Positions 10,133 through 22,712 of a stretch of DNA of 64,000 nucleotides are shown piece after piece. Both the position numbers and the translations under genes were made by a program. Every line of letters begins with the position of its first letter. Positions within the stretch are counted from its first letter, which is position 1. A model generated the notes under the pieces. That model worked only from the letters and a program-made list of their open reading frames with translations. It had not been told where the DNA came from and did not search any database. Where the stretch lies: positions 84,356,573 to 84,420,572 of the forward strand of contig NC_092809.1 in the NCBI RefSeq assembly GCF_040954645.1, written 5' to 3'. The stretch comes from Diabrotica undecimpunctata. Lineage: Eukaryota; Arthropoda; Insecta; Coleoptera; Chrysomelidae.

Positions 10133-11210
10133 TCAAAGGATGCAATGGTGCATAGTCGTCATAACCTCAAGATCAAGATAGATAGGAGACCAACCAAAAA
10201 AATATCTCTGGCGAGAGGGTACGCTTTTTCTTTTAGGTTTTTAGGTTTTTTAGGTAGAATTAAGTCCAATATACACCGGGGTGAGTGAGAGCAGTATACA
10301 CTTGGGAATGCTCACCCCAACACACGCACACAAATAGGATTAAGGAACAAAAAAAAGGAAAGAATTGGGACCCAGGCATACTATAGTTCCGAAGCTCCAA
10401 GGAAGTCCACAAAAAACAAAAAAAAAAAAAAAAAATAAAAACAAAAAACAAAAAAACAAAAAAAAAATACAAAAAACGGTCTCTCTATTTAAATCACTCA
10501 GATTCATTCATCACTAAATCTTTGTCATTATTTTTCGTAAATTCACTTTTTATTGACCAAATATGGAGGGCCCATCAGGCTCCACATATACCGTTACAAC
10601 GGACTAGGCCCCTAAGGCGGATCAGATGAATACTGATATTCTCGCGAAATCCGAGCACTGAGGTCTTGTGCGGCATACAAGGGCTCAGTGGCCGGACCCC
10701 ACTCGGATGCTCGGCCGGCGAGGAGAACAAAATTTATTTTGCCAAATCGGCGGCCGAGTGACCGAGCACACACTCTTTTCCGAACATAGAGTCGTCAGCC
10801 ACGGCTGGGGGCTCTATGGTCGGAACACACGCTTTTTCTTTTTGTTTTAGGGACTCAAGTCCCGAAGTCATGATAGAGTAACTTCAATAGAGTCAGTAAA
10901 GTAAATAGGGAGAAAAGCCTAGATGTGGCTACCCCTACAGTTAGGTGGCATAACCACAGTAATTAAAAACAGAGGGTGTTCCATTACCCAGGACACCTTA
11001 AGTAACTTTAAATCACTCAGATCATAAGCCTCCTCACGTAAGTCACACGATGAGGAGGGGTGGAGGAAAAACCTGGGGGTCAGATAGGTACCACTTCGAC
11101 TAGCGGGGTGAGACCGGTTTGATCTTCGGACATGTGGATCCCATTCTTAGATTGGTATACACATGTTCCTAGGGGCAGGGTTGATCACTGCGTGTGTGTG
11201 TGTGTGTGTG
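10133..11210 (+). other. Long 3' region of the Jockey-clade LINE with (GT)n tail
   Basis: About 1.08 kb, unusually long for a LINE 3' UTR. It contains an A-rich tract (about 10349-10470), then a GC-rich stretch with repeated GCCGAG/GGCCGG motifs (about 10560-10830), and ends in (GT)n at 11192-11210. An internal A-rich tract followed by more element sequence recalls the 3' UTRs of telomeric TART/HeT-A relatives, but that is only a resemblance. No further protein is encoded. Confidence 0.7.
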
Positions 11211-11494
11211 TGAGACAGTCACTAGATGTCACCACTCTTTCTGTCTCAATAGATTTTAATATACCATTGTTTGTTTGATATACATTATACTAGATGGTGT
11301 TATGTGAAAAAGTTAAGGAATAAACTAAACGTCCATTTTTGATCCACTGAATTAAATTCACCAGCGTTGCAATATTTCACTGACATAGTAGCGACAGGTG
11401 TTTACTTACCAATAAAAATGTTACAAAAACAGAACATGAATCACAGGTATTCATTTAAAATAGAGTTATTACTATCAACATGCTATCAACTACA

Positions 11495-11730
11495 TAGTAA
11501 ATATCGTGTCAACTAAAATTGTACCTACATAAACGTGCTGTGACTTATAAATCTTCCTATATCTAAATAAGTTTAAAGAATTTAAATATTTTATTTTATT
11601 TGGAAGTGTATTACAAAAATTTGGTCCGAGGTAAGTAGAACATTTTAATTCTGTGTTTAAAACAAAAAACATTTGTATGAGAAATGAACAAATTAGGTAT
11701 TTAGAAATAAATTTTACCGGATAATACATA
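11495..11730 (-). pseudogene. LINE ORF2 C-terminal scrap (CR1/L2-like), antisense in unit A
   Basis: A minus-strand open stretch ends with a pattern common at the C-terminus of CR1/L2-type polymerases: YLGPNFCNTLPNKIKYLNS followed by LNLFRYRKIYK. The same DNA is in unit B (about 22260-22480) but is broken there by indels. It is old and predates the unit duplication. The match is short, so the family call is tentative. Confidence 0.4.
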
Positions 11731-11807
11731 CATTCGATAATATTTGAAAAAAGTGATTTTAAATTAAAGTAATGTTACTTCCATAATAAATAAATGGTTT
11801 TTTACAG

Positions 11808-11931
11808 ATGGCTGGAAATATTTGTTGTTATTACAAATGTGGTTTATCACCGTACAAAATTCATGGATTAAGAATGTTCAGATTTCCGACAAAAAATCCT
11901 TCGGCTTGTCAAACATGGATATTACACTCTG
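11808..11931 (+). CDS. THAP-domain exon, unit A
   Basis: A TTTTTTACAG acceptor lies directly before ATG, and the exon ends at a GTAAGT donor at 11932, giving a 124-nt first coding exon. The 41 encoded residues are the start of a THAP zinc finger: a Cys pair (ICCYYKCGLS), GLRMFRFP, a Pro, and a Trp before HSG. The rest of the C2CH finger should be in a downstream exon, which I could not find in the next ~4 kb. THAP domains are the DNA-binding part of P-element transposases and of THAP transcription factors. Here it most likely belongs to the element's own transposase. Frame and splice sites are intact in this unit only. Confidence 0.7.
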
Positions 11932-11940
11932 GTAAGTAAA

Positions 11941-12887
11941 TAGAAACTTTTTTTATATTCTTTTATTTTACACCGTTTCCGTTACGCAATTAACTTGAAA
12001 AAATGTTTATTTTTTTTTCATTCATTTTTTATTATCGCCAGGGTGCACGCGTCATAATCGAGATGCATTAATTTGAATTTTACGTTTTCGTTAGTATTAT
12101 AATTATGATATAATAAACTTCGGAAAAACAAATTAGTGAATATATATCAAGTTAATAAACATAAACAAAGTATTAGATATTTAAATATGTATTTCTGTAG
12201 CTATTTTTAGTTATTGTATTGAAAAGTAGAAATAAGTTCATCTTTATCGGAGAACTAATTTATACAAAGGTCCATCTGGGAAAAAATTATTGGTTTCACG
12301 TAAAAATTTTATACTGATATTTGAAGATTCTAAAAGATATATGAGGGTTAGTTAATAATAAATCTGTAAAGACATACAGGTGATTTTGGCTATAAACGTT
12401 TTTTATCCAGTTTAGAGAAAAATAGTTAAAATAAAAATTGTAGATTCAAAAAGTTCTTCCATTTGTGAGTTTCTAAATTAAAATATATAAAGAATTCACC
12501 AAAATAGTTGCAAAAAACCCTTGATTTTGCAGAAATTTATAAATTTTAATAACTTTGTTTTTGCATAATGGTATGTACCTAATGTAATTAATAAAAATAG
12601 TGACGATTTGTTTATCGTAGAAAGCGATTATGTAAACAACTTTTTGTTGAGCTATCCCAGTTTGAAAAAAAAATTATGTTTTACGTGTCACAGAAGCCAA
12701 GATATTGCAAATTTTGCAATCGCCCTTCATTTTGAAAAAGTTCAAATCTAAAAAAAAACGAGCTCAAATGGTTCTCCATTCTACTTTTCCGAAGCGGTAT
12801 TTTACGAATACCATCATTTTAACGGGTTATAAATTTTTACTTCTTTACCGCATATGCCATATGTAAGTTGGAACGCACAATTCAGAT
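11941..12887. other. AT-rich intron-like DNA of unit A, first part
   Basis: No further exon recognised. 12250-12680 is a diverged direct repeat of 14560-15010, with shared phrases such as ATATATGAGGG(T)TAG and TTTTTGCATAATGGTATGTA. The same sequence is in unit B (22720-23680). Confidence 0.55.
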
Positions 12888-12898
12888 CTTCACTTAGT

Positions 12899-14092
12899 AT
12901 ATATATGTGGCTAAACACCCCTTTAGGGGTTACGCCGCTTACGCTCTCTAGATCTATGTTTTGAGGTAGATCAGTCCTCATGTTCCTTATTTAATTTTCT
13001 CAGTTATTTTTCTCCATTGTGTCCTATCTCTGGTTTTTCCTTTCCACTGTCGTATGCCCGCCTTGTTGAGATCATTTACAACTTCTTGTAACCATGTAGA
13101 TCTTGGTCTTCCACGTCTTCTTTTGCCAGCTGGTGTCCATTCCAATATTGAGAATATCGTCGTAGTTGATCCTGATCTCCATACGTGTCCTAGCCATTTT
13201 GCTCTTTGTTGTTTTATTTTACACACTATATCTTCCTTAATTTCTTCCAGTAGCTCAAGGTTCGTTCTTTGTCTAAATTCATTTTCATTTATTTTTATTG
13301 GTCCCAGTATTGCTCTTAGTATTTTTCTTTCTTGTATTCTAAGGTTTTCCTCTTGTTTTTTTGTCATGCTGAGGGTTTCGGCTGCATACATCATCGTCGG
13401 TCGAATTATTGTTTTGTATACCTTCATTTTCGATTTCTTACTCAATAGTTTATTTTTTAGTAATTTCTTATTTGCATGGAAGGTCTTATTTGCTGTAATA
13501 ATCCTTTCTTTGATTTCTGTTTCTCTTTCTCCATTGTTTGTTATTAATATTCCCAAGTACTTAAATTTTTCGACTTCTTCAAAAATGTATTCGCCTAGTC
13601 TAACCTTTTTGTTTTCGAAGTTTTTATCAAATCTCATTATTTTTGTTTTTTCTTGGTTTATTTTTAATCCCATTACTTTTCCTTCTGTTACCATTTCATT
13701 TAACATTTTTTCCATTGTTTTTCTATTTTTTGTTATTAGCACAATATCGTCAGCGTATGCTATTATTTGTCCTTCTCTAGTTCTAAGGGTACCTTTGTTT
13801 ATTTTCCTGACGATGTATTCCAGGGCAAGATTAAACAGGGTTGCTGATAACGAATCTCCTTGTCTAACCCCTTTATTTATGACAAATTCTTCTGTGTCTC
13901 CTACTTGAGTTTTTATACTCACTACAGTTCTACTCATTGTCATTTTTATTAATCGTCTTAATTTGTTTTGTATTCCCATTTCTTTCAGAGCTACCATTAA
14001 TTTTGATCTTTTTATTGTATCAAATGCTTGCTGAAAATCTATAAAAAGCAGTTCAATTTCTATTTTATATCCATGAGCTTTTTCCATAATTT
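12899..14092 (-). mobile_element. 5'-truncated RTE-clade LINE insertion in unit A
   Basis: A 1.19 kb insertion absent from the same position of unit B (about 23672-23684). It is bounded by an 11-bp target duplication, TCTTCACTTAG (12888-12898 and 14093-14103). Its 3' end is at the left, in a TATATATA-type tail. It carries only the 3' half of the element. Confidence 0.9.
12987..14092 (-). CDS. RTE-clade reverse transcriptase, C-terminal 368 residues (5'-truncated)
   Basis: A single uninterrupted frame from the truncation point to a stop at 12987. It starts inside the RT palm (LLFIDFQQAFDTI) and continues with NKGVRQGDSLSATLFNLALE, the catalytic AYADDIVLI, the thumb (FKYLGILITNNGERETEI) and the usual RTE C-terminus (AKWLGHVWR, KRRRGRPRSTW, TRDRTQWRKI). 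The endonuclease and N-terminal RT are missing, so it cannot be active. Lack of stops or frameshifts indicates a recent insertion. The apparent GTG start lies in the target duplication and is not biological. Confidence 0.9.
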
Positions 14093-14103
14093 TCTTCACT
14101 TAG

Positions 14104-16190
14104 TGCTCCTTCAATTTTCAGCTCTTACTGTTGATAGACAATGGAAGTATGATTTTAAGAATAAAATGCTTTGGTTTTAAATATAAAATGCTCTCTTGCC
14201 TAGTAATGGTCATAGAAGATTCTATTTTTTTAGAAAGTGTGTTTTTCACCAGTTTTTCATAAGCATCTAAATAAGTTTGTGGCATAAACGATATCAACGT
14301 TATTTTAAATGTTTATAAACAGAATAAATAACCTATAAATTATTTGCTCTGATTGATATTTAGCGCACTTTAATAACTTATTCATTTCCATAATTTCCAG
14401 GAGCTATGTTACATGTCTTTGCGCAAAAAAAGAGTTATTATAATTTATAAATAACTGCAAAAATAAGGTTTTTTTTTGCAACTATTTTGGTTAATAATTT
14501 CATGTATTTTAATTTGGATACTCTCAAAAATTACATAACTTTTTATGATCTACAACTCTAATAAAAGGTGAAAAAATCTTAAAGAGATATTTAAAGTCTC
14601 TAAAAGGTATATGAGGGGTAGCTGATGACAATTATGTGAAGACTACAGCTAATTTTGCTTTGATTTTTTATTAAACAATCGTAAAAAGTGAAAAAAGTTT
14701 ATGCGCATAAAACGTTTCTTATTCGTGTTAGAGATATATGATTAAAATAAAAGTTATAGATCATAAAATGTTCTCTAATATTGAGATTTTTATAATTAAA
14801 ATACATAAAGAATTGACCGAGATAATTTAAAAACCCTTATTTTTAAAGTAAAATTTATAAATGTTAATATAAATATAAATAATATACATATAAATAACTT
14901 TCTTTTTTGCATAACGGTATGTAATACAACTATTTAAAATTATGGCAGTTAATGAGTTTTTAAAGGGTGCTAAATATCATACAGAACGACCATACAGTTT
15001 ATGAGTTATTCAATTTGTTTATCCAGGAGTCCGATTATTTAAGAAACTGTACTTGTCCAAACAGTCACTCTAGGGTTATTTTGTAAATAGAAATCGATTT
15101 TTATGGCTTCGTTTTAAATTATTAAAAACAAACATTAAGATTATATTAAATTTGTTTAAATATCAGTTTGAAGAATAACAAATTTTTAGCATATAAAAAT
15201 TTCTAATAACTTTGACTTTTTTATGTGTTACACTTGTATCTAGGCTCAATATAAAGCTAAACACTTAAAAAAAACCAAAACCTTCTATTGCCCAGAGGAA
15301 ATCAAATAGCATTTTTTTTTTTCTTGTTTAAGAAATTGCAAATATTTTCATTGTTTATTAACATTAAGGCTGAAAATTGAACACATTGTAAAAGAATATC
15401 GAAATTTTATAATTCGATTTATAAATGGCATACACAGTGAAGAAGTAAATTAGTTTTGAAACATTAAAATAATGGTAATCGTAAAATATCGCCACAGAAA
15501 AATGCAAGGGAGATCTGTCCGCTGCAATATCTCAGCTTGTTTCTTGTTATTGGTTATGGAACATTGAGCCTACGTACAGCCGTATGACATGAAAAATATC
15601 AAAAGTAGTATAAATGTTTAGAAGCTAAAAAGCACTTTTTCAAACTGTTTTTTTAATAAAATGTTGAAGTTTACAAATAAAGCTTCAAATAATCGATTCA
15701 AAAAACTTCAAATAACTGTCAAAGGTTAAACACCCTTTTTAAAGTTCCTCACGGATTTTAAAGATTTAAACAGTGTTAAACAGATAAAGTAATTCATCGA
15801 CGAGTTAACAATACGTAGCGAAGTTCTTTAATCACAATGTGATAAGAAAACAAGTATCAAATTTGGTTTTATATTTCAATAGTCGAATTTAATTGCGGCT
15901 ATATTGGTGTAATTAAAGAAAACCAGTGAAAATCCCAAGAAATAGGTGAGATCCTTTTTTCTTTCTTTCCAGTTTGGGAGAGGGTCCATTAGGTACTCAC
16001 ATTTAGGTATTGTGTTACGGTCTGGGTAACCAGGACTACACATCATGAACAGCAATTGAATATTTACATTTACACAAAACAGCTTCAATTCCAACCCAAA
16101 ATCATATGTCGTTGCCGCAGTCTCTAGACCTCCTCCCCGTTCGTTTTCTAAAAGGGAACAAGTTATTGTCATGCACTCCATTTTGAATAC
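14104..16190. other. AT-rich intron-like DNA of unit A, second part
   Basis: Collinear with 23684-25840 in unit B. It contains the second module of the internal direct repeat (14560-15010) and an inverted partial copy at about 14480-14570. The minus-strand frame at 15876-16181 is interrupted by a stop in unit B and has no recognised homologue, so I do not call it a gene. Confidence 0.5.
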
Positions 16191-17800
16191 TGTTTTATTT
16201 AAATATATTATAGAAATTGGTGAAATGGTTTATCCAAAAAATATTACTTTTACATCTCGCATTTCGAATAATCGAATCCGCATTTTCCTCACTTCTACCG
16301 ACATCGTTGATCAACTAATACACCGAACGTCATAATTAATTTCACCGTCATCTTTATCTGCAGGCTTCTTTCTGCGACCAAAAGAATCCTTATTTCAAAT
16401 GTATCTCCTTCCATTCCGCATTCACTAATCGAGACGTCCCTAAAAAATACGGAAAATCAGATGATCAATAGGCATATTATAAGGAGTTTTTCTAGGGTAA
16501 CATTTGTAATCCCTGACAAGGTGAACTTTGAAGTGCAATCTTCTCTGTTAATTAACCATGAAAATATATCCTTTAAAATATTTTTATTCTCTGACAGACT
16601 ATAGTGTTTTCTTTGTAAGCTTACGGGTCGTACCGTGGGGTATGATTGCAAAGTCTCCAGTTGACCAGATCACACACTCATTGCAGCTAATGCTCCTCCC
16701 TCTTTTTCATTTTCAGCTGACTCTAAGGAGTCCTTAATCCTAAATCCTTAACTTCATCAAAAGAATTTCTATCTTCGGAAATTGAGTCCATCTCCGTTAA
16801 CTACATACCCATCCTGGCTGCCATTATGGATTTATCCATCCCTCGTCGTACTAATTCAAAGCCCATGTTGGCAGTAGGACAAAAAAGGGGACACTTCAAT
16901 GACAGTCCTCCTGATACTCCTACCATTCTATCTTCATCCTGTATTCTTGCTCTATTAAGTTCTTTTCCTCCTTCGGCATTTTCGATACCACCCAAAGTGG
17001 TGGTATTGAAATTATATAATCGGATATTATATTTCCGCTATAAAAATGATTTACAAAGATAATCCGACTAATTTTACACTCAATTCCACGCAACTTATTA
17101 CATTTCTTGAGAACTCTTTTGTATGTATCACCCCACTACAAGAAGCTTAAAAATCCTCCAACATAGATGGTATTCAAAAGGACTTATTGCAGCTCTACAT
17201 AGGTACAAGGAAAAGATCACTAAAAACCGTATTACTAGAATCTTAAAAAAGTTAAAAGAACAGCCTACCTCCGACTTACAAGAGTATATATAAGTGCATC
17301 CTCTGATAAATCTGATGTCAAATCTAACCACAGCATACATGATGAATAGAATTTCTCTATTTCTCTCGCATTTATTCATTTTTTCTGCTCTCTGTATATT
17401 TTTACTTCATCTTTTGCCAAATTTAGACACGATATTTAATTAAGTAAGAAAACTTTATGTACTTCAAATACTAGCCCAGTGTGGAAAAAAAAATTGTTAA
17501 TAAAAAATAACCTTAAAATCTCCAATCTCTTTTTTAATCGAAAGGTTATCCTTGACAATTAAGAGACAGCCAAGATTCTGGCAAAAAATTTAAAAGAAAA
17601 GTTTTGCAACAACTCTGAACCTAACCATATATACTCTTTTCTTCCTTCGCCCTTTCATTATTCATCCTCAGTTTCACAAGATACCAATTATCCGAACTCT
17701 CGTATAAACTATTTCGAACTAAAAGCTGCACTCAAATCCTATAAAAACACAAAAATTAGGGTTTTCTAGAATAATCTTGAAAAATTTCTCGAAAATTCCT
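16190..17800 (+). pseudogene. I-group LINE relic, ORF1 and start of ORF2, unit A
   Basis: Degraded plus-strand coding DNA with stops and frameshifts. Around 16215-16330 it reads like the LINE ORF1 block VYPKNITFTSRISNNRIRIF. 16826-17000 gives an ORF1 C-terminal linker with KRGHFNDSPPDTPT, comparable with KRRISNDTPPPQP in the LINE at 26231. Around 17560-17780 is the linker before the RT (NYFELKAALKSYKN). The same relic lies in unit B at about 25840-26219 plus 32000-33330, so it was in the ancestral unit. In B it is split by the younger LINE. Confidence 0.6.
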
Positions 17801-17939
17801 TAGGCACCAACGACCCTCTAAATGAAGCCAGTAAATTTACCACTGACATACCGCTGACAATCGTTAATGAAAGATCTTGCCCTAATCTATACTAAGATAA
17901 AAGAAAGATCACTACAAAGAACAAACGAACACAAACGGG

Positions 17940-18570
17940 TTATGTCATGAAGACAAATCGTTTTTGTCTTCATGACATGTCATTTTTTCGCTTTATTACT
18001 AGCTACCATTCTACCACAATTTTACAATTATTTCCCGTTCTCCAACCGTTCCTACTCACATTTTAACCCCACTCCATTAGAAATACAGACAGTTGTACAC
18101 TTGACTGCTGACTGTTGCTAGAAACAGTCGTCCTCTCTTTCGTCTGCTGAGTCCTATTAGGCAGACGTATAATCTCTTTATCGCTATCTATCGCTTGGTA
18201 CAGACTTACCGCGCTTTTTCTCCACTCTAACTCTCTCGCATGTAGTTACGCGAAAAAAAACCGAAAATACTATTTTAATCGTGTACAGACGAAAAATGTG
18301 CTCTATATCGTGATCTAAGTGTTAGTACCGCGAAACACGTCTTCAGAAACCGGTACAACACCGGAACAACCGCGACTGAAAGCCTCTAAATACCGCGAGT
18401 GTGTATATGTGCAGCAGAAGAATTGAGAAGACTTTATATAAAATTAATTTGATATAGTCTGTATAACCTTTTGCCACATATCCTAATTTATTTGAACCAG
18501 CCCTATGTAATACAGTCCTCATACACCGAAATTATATTCATAATTTCACATATGTACACCCTTTTTGTAC
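17940..18570. other. Unit A-specific ~600 bp segment replacing LINE/PLE sequence
   Basis: Unit B has the Penelope end and RT sequence at the equivalent place (33385-34250). Here the sequence changes after a palindrome, TGTCATGAAGACAAA and its complement (17945-17980), into a GC-richer stretch with no recognised coding content (18050-18430). It rejoins unit B at CACACATTTCTTA (about 18576). It looks like a deletion filled by another inserted sequence, perhaps an inverted Penelope terminus plus unknown DNA. Confidence 0.5.
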
Positions 18571-18575
18571 ACACA

Positions 18576-20035
18576 CATTTCTTAGGTAATCTATAATCAA
18601 CAAGATGTCGTAGCAACTGTACTTAACATTGAAGGGGCATTTTATTTAATCTCCAGAAAAGCAATCATTGACAAAATCTCCCACTATAATTTAAATGGTA
18701 ATATTTTCTCATTTGTAAAAAAATATCTAATTGAAAGAATCTTTAAAGTTCTTGCCAAGGGTAAACTTTTTCAATCTCTTCCTCAAAATTAAGGTGTCCC
18801 TTTAGAATCTGTATTAAGTTTAACTTTATTCATTCTTGCCATCAACGAAATTTGCCTCCCATCAAATATGTTCAATACACTGATGACCTAATCATTTACT
18901 GCCATGTTAAATCTGTCTCAACCTCTTTGTATATAAACTTATACAAAGTGTAGTAAATCTAACGAACTAAGATTATCACTCTTTGAGAGCAAAACCAAAT
19001 TAATAAAATTTTCCATAGGGATTTCCACTTCCTTACCCCAAATTTTATTTACCAATTCTCTACTTTCTGTTGTTAATTATTGTAAAATTCTCGGTTTGAT
19101 GTTTAACTCCAGATTAAATTGAAAAAATCAAATCTCTGAACTTAAAATCAATTGTTTTAAAAGGTTGAACATTTTTAAAACCCTCAGTCATCTTCAATGG
19201 GGTGCCAATAAAACTACTTCTGAGCGCTTTTCGCTTTAGTCCTATTGAGAGTGTATACCGTGAATCTAATGAACTTTCTCCTACCCAAGACGATAATCAC
19301 TTCTACTTTCGTATGCTGCATCAACATCCGCAAATCCATTTAATCCCGTTCATTCCCTAATTGCCACAGTGCCGTCTTCTTCCACTAACAATAACCAACA
19401 CCTTATCATAAAACCTATACCTCAATTAATTTGTCCACTACTTAAAAATATTGACCTTTTTCTGACTAGTTCATTTCCTCTACCTTTACTTCCCCTCTGG
19501 GCTAAAGATCTCCCTTCAATATATACCTCACTCACTATTTTTAACAAACTTGAATCTTCTAACCTTTGTTCTAAACTATTTGTTCAGATTAACTTTCATA
19601 TATCCATTTAGTCAATACAATTTTCACTGAGCACCTATTAGTTCAAAACATTCATGACATAATACCAAAATCTCTCTGCTCACGATGTAACAGTCTCTCT
19701 CATATGGCTGCCTTCTCACACCGGAATTACTGGTAATAAAACAGCAGATCATTGTGCCAAAGAAGCTACCAACCATGCCAATTCAACTAGCTAACGAATC
19801 TCGAAATTCGTTTTAAAAAAGTCGGTAGAGGATACTTGACAAAACTTAGAACAAAAGAGCAAAACAACTTTTCATAAACTTCAATCTTTTATTGGTCATC
19901 TCTCCCTAGACTTCATAACTATAAGAGAAGCATCGACTATTACAAGACTACGAATCAACCATACCAAACTTACCAACTGCAAACAATTCACCAACCTGTA
20001 TAAAGCACTGGACTTGAAACCTACTCTAAGGAACT
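18576..20035 (+). pseudogene. I-group LINE relic, reverse transcriptase and RNase H remnants, unit A
   Basis: RT blocks are recognisable but broken: NIEGAF (palm), GVPLESVLSLTLF (with an in-frame stop just before it), and a YTDD-like version of the catalytic box near 18870. The RNase H region kept in unit B (35281-35734) has lost about 200 bp here (near 19575), leaving only its distal part (WLPSHTGITGNKTADH). It is clearly dead and older than the unit duplication. Confidence 0.65.
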
Positions 20036-20325
20036 AGAGAATTGTCTATCTCTTCCTCAACTGTAAATTTTATATGCTGATTATGATACTTGAAAATGTT
20101 GACTATTTCAATAATTTTGTGTTTAGGAAGTGCCAAAACTAAATCATCTACATATCTTTAAAAAAAAGGAATGAAAAAAGTGCAATTGTTGATACAATCA
20201 CAATCACTGATAACATCATCCATGACATAGCTACCCTACTTAGAATGGGTGAAAGACTAGATCCCATAGGACTAGTTTCTGATAGTCCTATGGGATCTTT
20301 TTTTTCCTATCTAAAAAATTTCTTT
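20036..20325 (-). pseudogene. Penelope-like element reverse transcriptase fragment, unit A
   Basis: On the minus strand a GSSLSPIL block is followed, after a frame change, by [15 protein letters not shown] and HIKFTVEEEIDN. These are RT motifs of Penelope-like elements: catalytic YVDD, then the conserved Leu-Pro and 'F-T-x-E-x-E' blocks. An extra inverted copy of 16 bp creates a hairpin at 20259-20298 (AGATCCCATAGGACTA and complement), next to the (AT)n tract. Unit B has the same fragment at 35940-36175. Confidence 0.7.
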
Positions 20326-20337
20326 TTTCTTACTCTT

Positions 20338-22004
<1,667 letters not shown>

Positions 22005-22028
22005 CTAACTAGTCCTATTTAAACAATG
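22005..22028 (-). repeat. Internal right terminal repeat, end of unit A
   Basis: Identical to the outer right terminus 37458-37481. Unit B begins directly after it at ATTTTAATATACC, without its own ~107 bp left terminus. The junction is therefore right-end to truncated left-end. Confidence 0.9.
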
Positions 22029-22589
22029 ATTTTAATATACCATTGTTTGTTTGATATACATTATACTAGATGGTGCTATGTGAAAAAGTTAAGGACTAAA
22101 CTAAACGTCCATTTTTGATCCACTGAATTAAATTCACCAGCGTTGCAATATTTCACTGACATAGTAGCAACAGGTTTACTTACAAATGTTACAAAAAACA
22201 GACCTTGAATCACTTAAGATATTCATTTAAAATAGAGTTATTACTATCAACTAGTAAATATCGTGTCAACTAAAATTGTACATAAACGTACTGTGGCTTC
22301 TAAATCTTCCTATATCTAAATCAGTTTAAAGAATTTAAATATTTTATTTTATTTGGAAGTGTATTACAAAAATTTGGTCCGAGGTAAGTAAAACATTTTA
22401 ATTATATGTGTTTAAAACATAAAAAAACATTGTATGAGAAAACAAATTAGGTATTTAGAAATAAATTTTACCGGATACTACATACATTCGATCATGGACG
22501 ATACGTCCATGCATTCGATAATATTTGAAAAAAGTGATTTTAAATTAAAATAAGGTTACTTCCATAATAAATAAATTTTTTTTTTACAG

Positions 22590-22712
22590 ATGGCCGGAAA
22601 TATTTGTTGTTAGTACAAGTGTGGTTTATCACCATACAATATTCATGGATTAAGAATGTTCAGATTTCCGACAAAAATCCTTCGGCTTGTCAAAGATGGA
22701 TATTACACTCTG
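22590..22712 (+). pseudogene. THAP-domain exon, unit B, inactivated
   Basis: Same exon as 11808-11931, with the acceptor (TTTTTACAG) and donor (GTAAGT) intact. The sixth-to-eighth codon region now reads TGT TGT TAG, a stop between the two Cys pairs. One A is also missing in the AAAAAA run before CCTTCGG, shifting the frame. This unit therefore cannot make the protein. Confidence 0.8.

Larger units (their letters stand above)
4787..11210 (+). mobile_element. Full-length Jockey-clade LINE (~6.4 kb)
   Basis: It is inserted in the left terminus of unit A and flanked by a 14-bp target duplication, TGAGACAGTCACTA (4773-4786 and 11211-11224). Removing it restores the sequence seen intact at 4609-4715. 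It has a ~510 bp GC-richer 5' leader, an intact ORF1, an intact ORF2 and a long 3' region ending in a (GT)n tail instead of poly(A). Both ORFs are uninterrupted, so it is the youngest-looking and possibly still active element here. Clade assignment follows ORF1 zinc knuckles of Jockey type, ORF2 endonuclease plus RT, and the absence of RNase H. Confidence 0.92.

Noticed and set aside
13054..13908. 284-codon plus-strand frame
   Set aside because: Exact antisense shadow of the RTE reverse transcriptase; hydrophobic composition is a by-product of that.
15876..16181. 101-codon minus-strand frame with several Cys
   Set aside because: The unit B copy has a stop at the same place and there is no recognised domain; it lies just upstream of, and antisense to, a LINE ORF1 relic.
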